From assembly GCA_028285305.1 (NCBI GenBank), contig JANQPV010000020.1, forward strand, positions 62,001 through 126,000: a stretch of DNA of 64,000 nt, read 5' to 3'. Source of the DNA: Alphaproteobacteria bacterium (GTDB lineage: Bacteria > Pseudomonadota > Alphaproteobacteria > SMXP01). Below are positions 59,333-64,000 of this stretch, in pieces; position 1 is the first letter of the stretch; each line of letters opens with the position of its first letter. Below the pieces are notes generated by a model. That model saw only the letters and a list, made by a program, of their open reading frames with translations. It searched no databases and was not told the origin of the DNA. The position numbers and the translations under genes are program-made.

Positions 59333-59413
59333 GATTTCCTCTCTTTCCCACTCACCAGGTCCGGCGCACAGTAGTATTGCATTGAGCGGGTAACACAAGA
59401 GGCCGGTGCGGGA

Positions 59414-59457
59414 GGCTGGTTTGTGCCGCTAGCCAAAACAACAAAATGGAACCAGCC
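59414..59457. terminator. hairpin between SDR end and dehalogenase operon
   Basis: GGCTGGTT (59414-59421) and AACCAGCC (59450-59457), eight-base stem with a 28-base loop, in the 167-base gap. It might end the SDR transcript. No T run next to it, so weak. Confidence 0.25.
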
Positions 59458-59499
59458 GGGTGTTCGATCCGATGACGCTTTTCGTGCTCGATCCGCCGA

Positions 59500-60342
59500 C
59501 TAAAGGTCATCCAGTTTCGGAAGCCGCGCCAGCATACCTTCGAGCATCTGCTGTCGAGGCATTGTTGCGAGGGTTTTCGCGAGGCCCTCAGCATCCACAC
59601 CAACTACATTATGAATGGGTCTGTCTTCGGTGGCGCAGGCGTAAATAACTTCGGCAACTTCAGCCGGATCGGATTGTTTGCCCCCCGCCTTTTTCATGTT
59701 GTCTATGATGTCAGCCATATAGGCCCCCATTTTGCGGCCATATTGGCCGTACTCATCCGATCCCCGATCCCACGCATCGTTCGCTGACGTATTAAAGCGC
59801 GTATCAAACGCGCCTGGAGCAACGGTGAAGACCTTGATGCCCCAAGCGTGATAGTCCATCGCCAAAGACTCCGTAAAGCCTTCAAGGGCAAACTTGCAGC
59901 CGCTGTACAGCGTGGTGCCTGGACCCCCAATCAGACCGGCGACAGATGTCACCGTAATGATTCTGCCTTTTCGACGTTCCCGCATGTGAGGCAGGACCGC
60001 TCGGCAGACGTTCATTGTGCCGAACACATCGGTCTCGTAAAGGGCGCGCGCTTCGTCGGCGCTGTACTGTTCGAACAGTCCGTGTGCACCTAGCCCGGCA
60101 TTGTTCACAAGCACGTCGATCTCGCCAAATCGCTCGATCCCTTCTGCAACGGCCGTGTCAATGGAGGGGATATCTGTCACATCAAGACGTGTCACCAACA
60201 CACTGTCGAGCTGGGTGAGCCCTGTCTCTTTGTCTGGTGACCGCATGGTCGCGACCACATTCCACCCTTCGGCTTGAAACTTTTTGGCCGCCAGCTTGCC
60301 AAAGCCGGATGACGTGCCAGTGATAAGAACGGTTTGGGGCAT
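59500..60342 (-). CDS. SDR family oxidoreductase
   Basis: 280-residue short-chain dehydrogenase of the type with SDR signature TGTSSGFG at 8-15, NNAG at 80-83, Ser133, and YSGCK (146-150). ATMRSP after strand 2 suggests NADP(H). It resembles the family of 17-beta-hydroxysteroid/retinol-like dehydrogenases (PQTVLITGTSSGFGKLAAKK). No close neighbour on its 3' side; the SDR upstream lies 99 bases away. Ends in TAG. Substrate unknown. Confidence 0.92.
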   Translation of the reverse strand: MPQTVLITGTSSGFGKLAAKKFQAEGWNVVATMRSPDKETGLTQLDSVLVTRLDVTDIPSIDTAVAEGIERFGEIDVLVNNAGLGAHGLFEQYSADEARALYETDVFGTMNVCRAVLPHMRERRKGRIITVTSVAGLIGGPGTTLYSGCKFALEGFTESLAMDYHAWGIKVFTVAPGAFDTRFNTSANDAWDRGSDEYGQYGRKMGAYMADIIDNMKKAGGKQSDPAEVAEVIYACATEDRPIHNVVGVDAEGLAKTLATMPRQQMLEGMLARLPKLDDL

Positions 60343-60441
60343 TGCAGGTTCCTAGTCGGGTGGATGTCCTTTGCTTGAGCTGGAACTGGTTTCGATGTTC
60401 CCTGCTGCTGTTTGGTCATTGTAGAAAGTAAAGAGTGGCGC

Positions 60442-61194
60442 CTAGTGCAGCGTTCGCCCTCCGGTGACCAGCAAGTGTTCGCCAGTTGTGTAGCCTGCCA
60501 GAGGACTGGCGAAATAAGAGACGGCGTGTGCGATCTCTTCCGGCTCGGCCATCCGGCCCAGGGGTACCGATTTTTCCGAAGCCTCAATGTGCTCTTTGGG
60601 CATGCGGTCCAGTATAGGTGTGCGGGTAATGCCTGGGCACACCGCATTGACCGTAATCTGGTGAGGGGCGAGTTCAAGCGCTAAGGATTTCGTAAAGCCA
60701 ATCAAACCTGCTTTTGCGGCGGAATAGTCCGTGAACCCCGCCCCGCCTACGAACGCTCGTTCGGATGAGGTGTTTATGATCCGCCCGGTGCGCTTTTCTT
60801 TCATGTCGTTTACAACAGCTCGGGTACAGTCGGCGGCGGCCGTGAGATTAAGCGCGATGAAGTCATCCCATTGCCCGGCATCTGCTTTGAGGAAGGAGCG
60901 ATTTTCCTTGCGTAAACTGCCACCTGCATTGTTGTGGAGGATCTCGATGAATCCCAATGTCCCTTTCGTCTTCTCAAATGCTGCGGTGAGGGCGGCGCGG
61001 TCCAACAGATCGAAGGCAATCGGCACGCATTTCTTGCCTTCAGCCTCTATCAGCCGTGCGGTTTCGTTTAAGTCGGTCTCGTTGATGTCCATGATGGCCA
61101 CATCGGCACCGTCTTGTGCCAGACGAATAGCGGACGCGCGTCCGATGCCAGAGGCGGCACCTGTGACAACGGCGATTTTTCCTTCGAGACTCAT
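60442..61194 (-). CDS. SDR family oxidoreductase
   Basis: 250-residue classical SDR of the FabG/HbdH type: TGAASGIG at 11-18, MDINE after strand 2 (Asp favouring NAD), HNNAGG at 87-92, Ser144, YSAAK 157-161, and VCPGITRTP. The C-terminus ends with LAGYTTGEHLLVTGGRTLH. The frame is open to 61269, but AAGGAGGATCC before ATG 61194 decides. It follows the aldo/keto reductase by 16 bases, so the two are co-transcribed and may act in sequence. Likely a 3-hydroxyacyl-CoA or ring-alcohol dehydrogenase. Confidence 0.93.
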   Translation of the reverse strand: MSLEGKIAVVTGAASGIGRASAIRLAQDGADVAIMDINETDLNETARLIEAEGKKCVPIAFDLLDRAALTAAFEKTKGTLGFIEILHNNAGGSLRKENRSFLKADAGQWDDFIALNLTAAADCTRAVVNDMKEKRTGRIINTSSERAFVGGAGFTDYSAAKAGLIGFTKSLALELAPHQITVNAVCPGITRTPILDRMPKEHIEASEKSVPLGRMAEPEEIAHAVSYFASPLAGYTTGEHLLVTGGRTLH

Positions 61195-61210
61195 ATGGAT
61201 CCTCCTTTCC

Positions 61211-62185
61211 TTAGAAGCTCCCTCCGGCGCGGGGTGTGTAAGGTTCCTCCAACCTAGCGATTTCTTCATCTGTAAGCTGAATACCTACAGCGGCGATGGC
61301 TTGATCGAGATGCTCAATCTTGCTGGGCCCAATGATTGGCGACGTGACGAAGGGCTTTGACAGCATCCAAGCGAGAGCCACCTGGGCGCGGCCAATGCCC
61401 CGCTGATCCGCCATGGCGTGGACTTGATCAACGATTTCCTTGTCGCGGCCGCCGCTATATCTGTTGTTCAAGTGGACATCGCTTTCAGACCGCTTGGTTG
61501 TTTCGTTCCAGTCCCGGGTGAGGCGTCCGCGAGCAAGCGGGCTCCACGGGATCACGCCAACGCCTTGGTCGAGACACAGCGGCATCATTTCCCGCTCTTC
61601 TTCGCGTTGGAGAAGATTGTAGTGATTTTGCATGCTGACAAATTTGTTCCAACCGCGCATTTCACTCGTATAGAGGGCCTTCGAGAATTGCCATGCGTAC
61701 ATGGACGAAGCGCCTACATAGCGAACCTTACCCGACTCGACTGCGTCGTGGAGTGCGCGCAGGGTTTCTTCAATTGGCGTACGATCGTCCCAACGATGGA
61801 TCTGATAGAGGTCGATATAGTCGGTTCCCAGACGGCGAAGGCTGCTGTCCAACTCGGCCATGATTGATTTGCGGGAAAGTCCGCGGGCATTGCGCCCTCG
61901 CCGCATGGGAAAATAGCATTTTGTCGCGATGACCACTTCGTCGCGATTGGCGAAGTCTTTCAGGGCCCGGCCCAAGATCTCTTCGCTGGTGCCCATCGAA
62001 TAGGCGTTTGCAGTATCAAAAAACGTTATGCCGTTTTCTACTGCATGCTGAATGACTGGGCGTGCTTCTTCTTCCGGCAAGCTCCAGTCATGGATGCCGG
62101 GAGTTTCGTTGCCGAAACTCATACACCCACAACAGATTCGGGAGACTTCGAGACCTGTGTTTCCAAGCTTGGCGTACTTCATCAT
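61211..62185 (-). CDS. aldo/keto reductase
   Basis: 324-residue NADPH-dependent aldo/keto reductase (AKR7/11-12-like). The tetrad is complete: Asp57 and Tyr62 in FFDTANAYSMGTSEE, Lys89 in VIATKCYFP, His130 in LYQIHRWDD. GVIPWSPLARGRLTRDW and the cofactor block TSPIIGPSKIEHLDQAI (about 290-306) are in place. It starts the pair with the SDR at 61194. Such enzymes reduce aldehydes and quinones or act as general detoxifiers. ATG 62185 follows GGAGAATGC; a second ATG is the next codon. Confidence 0.93.
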   Translation of the reverse strand: MMKYAKLGNTGLEVSRICCGCMSFGNETPGIHDWSLPEEEARPVIQHAVENGITFFDTANAYSMGTSEEILGRALKDFANRDEVVIATKCYFPMRRGRNARGLSRKSIMAELDSSLRRLGTDYIDLYQIHRWDDRTPIEETLRALHDAVESGKVRYVGASSMYAWQFSKALYTSEMRGWNKFVSMQNHYNLLQREEEREMMPLCLDQGVGVIPWSPLARGRLTRDWNETTKRSESDVHLNNRYSGGRDKEIVDQVHAMADQRGIGRAQVALAWMLSKPFVTSPIIGPSKIEHLDQAIAAVGIQLTDEEIARLEEPYTPRAGGSF

Positions 62186-62296
62186 GCATTCTCCGTTTTA
62201 TTCGTTGTCCAACGGTCAGCTGTTGCTATTGGGCTGGCGCTACACTTCGTCAAATGAACACGGGCGCAGCTAGACCGAACTCGGCCGCCGCGCCCG

Positions 62297-62761
62297 TTAC
62301 TGTGGATCCATCTTCAACACGCGGCTCTTTATCCGGCACTCGCCCTCCGTTAATTCGTAAATATCCGTGTACACGCCATGCTGCGTAATGGGTTGCGCGG
62401 CTCCCTCGCCCATCGGAGAGACATGCAAAATGAGGTAGACCGTTCCTTCCATCGTGTTTTTTCCGGTCGCCTTGAGGGATGCCGTCGTGACATGGTGCAA
62501 CGTGCGGCGGTCTTGCGGCATCTCGCTCACGCCCCTCTTTATTTCTTCTCGGCTTATGGCGCTTTGAGTTGGAAGAATGAAACTCGCGTCTTCGGTGAAG
62601 AGTTCCGCAACGCCTTCGGCGTTCTTGTTGTCAATCTCCACCGCATACCGATGGATCGTATCAAGACAAGCTCCGGTTTCTTGGCCTGCCAAAGATACAT
62701 CGCTGTGTCCGATCGCAATGGTAACGGCCAAAGTACAAAGTGAAATTCTGATCGAATTCAT
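62297..62761 (-). CDS. exported SnoaL/NTF2-like protein
   Basis: 154-residue protein. A Sec signal (SIRISLCTLAVTIAIGHSDVSLA, shown here by its core LCTLAVTIAIG) is cut before GQETGA. The mature part is an NTF2-like cone: CLDTIHRYAVEIDNKNAEGVAELFTEDASFILPT, a helix then strand pattern typical of SnoaL-like polyketide cyclases or limonene-epoxide-hydrolase-like folds (quoted by its ends CLDTIHRYA and ASFILPT). An export signal is unusual for the family. GGAGCAAATCGGCCC precedes. Stands between the AKR and the thioesterase. Role unknown. Confidence 0.8.
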   Translation of the reverse strand: MNSIRISLCTLAVTIAIGHSDVSLAGQETGACLDTIHRYAVEIDNKNAEGVAELFTEDASFILPTQSAISREEIKRGVSEMPQDRRTLHHVTTASLKATGKNTMEGTVYLILHVSPMGEGAAQPITQHGVYTDIYELTEGECRIKSRVLKMDPQ

Positions 62762-62800
62762 GGGCCGATTTGCTCCTCTCGTTTCGCGTTTCGTCGCGCC

Positions 62801-63574
62801 TCACTCCGGGCGGCGCAGCATGGCGCTTTGGCCTGCGATGGCGAGCAGCGTTCCGTCCTCGGCAAACAGACGTGTATGGCCATGGAAGGCGCCGTTTGCC
62901 ATACCTAAGATTTGGGTGTCAGCCAGGATCCAATCGGATGCGACTATGCGGTGTATGCGGAGGGTATTGTCAAGACTGGTGCAGCCACGGGTCATGCTTG
63001 TGGCGCCGCCGACAAAGTCGCCAATGATGGCGAGAAGCCCCGTCGACATCGGCTCGCCTGCAACGGGCCGAAACCAAAGGCGCTCGATCCCGTCTTCGTC
63101 GGACTGATAGGCCATACGCTTTTCGAACCGGCGCTGTAAGTCATCGCAGTCCCGATAATCGGCAGTCTTTACATCACATTCCATCGGCGGGGGGACGCTT
63201 GGCATGGAGATGATCTGAGCCTCCGGTCGATCGCTTCGGCCACCGAGAGTGGCGTTCGCCGTCAGGACCAGTCGGTCTCCATCCATGAGAGTCGCGCGGG
63301 CCTGAGTTACTTTGCCGCCGACCACCATTTCTTCGACCTCAATGTCTACTGTCCCGGATGCGGGTCCTGCACTGATGAATTGCGCCGTTGTCCAGATGAG
63401 CGGCCGGCCGGTCGAATGCTCCATTGCCATTGCGGCTGCGCCAACCGCAACGCCACCCATCAAGAAATGTCGTCCGGGACCCGGTTGCACAGTCGCAGGA
63501 TCGGTGATGGGCAGACGAAACTGGTTTGGCTCGTCTGTGGAAATGGGCGCGAAGAATGTATGAGAAACGGTCAC
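62801..63574 (-). CDS. acyl-CoA thioesterase family protein (double hotdog)
   Basis: 257-residue protein with two hotdog folds in a row, as in TesB-type acyl-CoA thioesterases. The first (about 30-125) contains GRHFLMGGVAVGAAAMAMEH and PLIWTTAQFISAGPASGTVDIEVE; the second (about 150-255) LWFRPVAGEP, TSLDNTLRIHR, DWILADTQILGMANGAFHG, the usual Asp/His/Gln region, and LFAEDGTLLAIAGQSAMLRR, a strong TesB signature. It probably releases acids from CoA or acts on bulky CoA esters. It is divergent from the TetR gene at 63701, which is likely its regulator. Confidence 0.9.
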   Translation of the reverse strand: MTVSHTFFAPISTDEPNQFRLPITDPATVQPGPGRHFLMGGVAVGAAAMAMEHSTGRPLIWTTAQFISAGPASGTVDIEVEEMVVGGKVTQARATLMDGDRLVLTANATLGGRSDRPEAQIISMPSVPPPMECDVKTADYRDCDDLQRRFEKRMAYQSDEDGIERLWFRPVAGEPMSTGLLAIIGDFVGGATSMTRGCTSLDNTLRIHRIVASDWILADTQILGMANGAFHGHTRLFAEDGTLLAIAGQSAMLRRPE

Positions 63575-63579
63575 GGTAC

Positions 63580-63593
63580 TTTTATATATAAAA
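63580..63593. promoter_or_regulatory. AT-rich palindrome upstream of the thioesterase gene
   Basis: TTTTATATATAAAA, a perfect 14-base palindrome five bases before the thioesterase start, in the divergent region shared with the TetR gene. It may be a binding site or part of the -10 element. Confidence 0.4.
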
Positions 63594-63700
63594 CAAAATC
63601 CGAATTATGATTATGTTTATGTTGAATCTTTGGCTACGTCAAGCTAAAAGCTAGGGAATGCTTTCGAACCTCTGTTCGGTTTTGTCTCGGAGGGCCCAAT

Positions 63701-64000
63701 TTGAGCGAGAATCGTTGGATGTCTGATCTGCACTGGACGCGGCCGGGTCAACAGGATCGCAGCCAGAAAACACAGTCAGCTCTGTTGGACGCGGCAGAAA
63801 CTCTGTTCTTCGAAAAGGGAGTTGAAAATACGTCAGTAGCGGACGTTGCCGCAAAAGCGGGATGCTCCGTGGGCGCTCTTTATCATCACTTCCGCGACAA
63901 GAAGGCGCTTCTCTACGCCCTCTATGATCGAATGACGCAAGAGTACCAAGAGATTAGCCGCAACGCGGTCGACTCGGCTCGATGGCAGGGCGCCTCGATC
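63701..64000 (+). CDS. TetR family regulator, N-terminal part (cut by window edge)
   Basis: Start of a TetR-type repressor that runs off the window after 100 codons. The gene begins with TTG 63701, seven bases after CGGAGGG; an ATG at 63719 in the same frame is a weaker start. The DNA-binding domain is clear: SALLDAAETLFFEKGVENTS, then SVADVAAKAGCSVGALYHHF at about residues 46-65 and RDKKALLYALYDR. It is divergent from the thioesterase gene with a 126-base gap, so control of that gene and its neighbours is likely. Confidence 0.88.
   Translation, partial: MSENRWMSDLHWTRPGQQDRSQKTQSALLDAAETLFFEKGVENTSVADVAAKAGCSVGALYHHFRDKKALLYALYDRMTQEYQEISRNAVDSARWQGASI

Noticed and set aside
1-64000. Full reassignment of TAG to an amino acid in this organism.
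   Set aside because: TAG ends many intact genes at their natural length (for example AbgT 5412, GST 13913, TetR 17235, AhpD 35531, SDR 59500, nitroreductase 54137).
1-64000. CRISPR arrays, prophage or integrated plasmid.
   Set aside because: No spaced direct repeats, integrase, transposase, phage structural or replication genes, nor a tRNA with a repeated end, were found.

Overview
The window reads as chromosomal DNA of a free-living Gram-negative proteobacterium, most likely an alphaproteobacterium. Genes are densely packed, moderately GC-rich, and mostly preceded by AGGAGG-type ribosome binding sites. There are lipoprotein and Sec signals, and the gene families (CaiB/BaiF CoA-transferases, long acyl-CoA dehydrogenases, LLM flavin enzymes, an HTH-fused citrate synthase, a phosphotransferase of the ACAD10/11 type) are typical of oligotrophic alphaproteobacterial degraders. 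The assignment is inference from gene content only. No rRNA, tRNA, CRISPR array, transposase or phage gene was seen.

Nearly the whole 64 kb is accessory catabolism and detoxification. 1-10 kb: the end of an acyl-CoA dehydrogenase with a CoA-transferase, a zinc alcohol dehydrogenase, an alpha/beta hydrolase, an AbgT transporter with an SDR, membrane proteins, and an F420-type LLM oxidoreductase. 10.4-17.3 kb: a strongly structured intergenic stretch, an ABC-F ATPase, then a compact aromatic-type operon (ring-cleavage-like VOC protein, a CMD-nitroreductase fusion, GST, FAD monooxygenase) divergent from a TetR gene with a perfect 11-bp inverted-repeat operator. 17-28 kb: a lipoprotein with a methyltransferase fold, a 2-oxoglutarate oxygenase, a second methyltransferase, a divergent pair of citrate synthases (one carrying an N-terminal HTH), a PadR regulator, a GPH symporter, and an EF-G paralogue behind a leader with a candidate 11-codon peptide and hairpins. 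28-33 kb: a minus-strand cluster with two atypical crotonase-fold proteins, a transporter, an LLM monooxygenase and a small membrane protein resembling styrene-oxide isomerase. 33-44 kb: a tandem DsbA/HCCA-isomerase protein, an SDR/AhpD/cytochrome b561 operon facing a second TetR whose operator resembles the first, and two neighbouring genes (dipeptidase; long acyl-CoA dehydrogenase) each interrupted by one in-frame TAG; then an adjacent acyl-CoA dehydrogenase pair. 44-64 kb: metallo-beta-lactamase-fold hydrolase, CGNR regulator with a divergent VOC gene, serine hydrolase/MFS operon ending in a palindromic repeat element, P450, EF-hand lipoprotein, CNNM protein, nitroreductase, paraoxonase homologue, phosphotransferase, a haloalkane-dehalogenase-type operon, three oxidoreductases, a double-hotdog thioesterase and the start of a TetR gene not preceded by an ATG.

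Read together, the genes suit uptake of hydrophobic substrates, oxygenation (P450, flavin and 2OG enzymes), ring opening or epoxide rearrangement, CoA activation by transferases, beta-oxidation and thioester release, under several local TetR/PadR/CGNR regulators. The actual substrates cannot be told from sequence. The most unusual items are the operon with PaaG-like and styrene-oxide-isomerase-like proteins, the citrate synthase pair, the EF-G leader, the matching TetR operators, and the two amber-interrupted neighbours.
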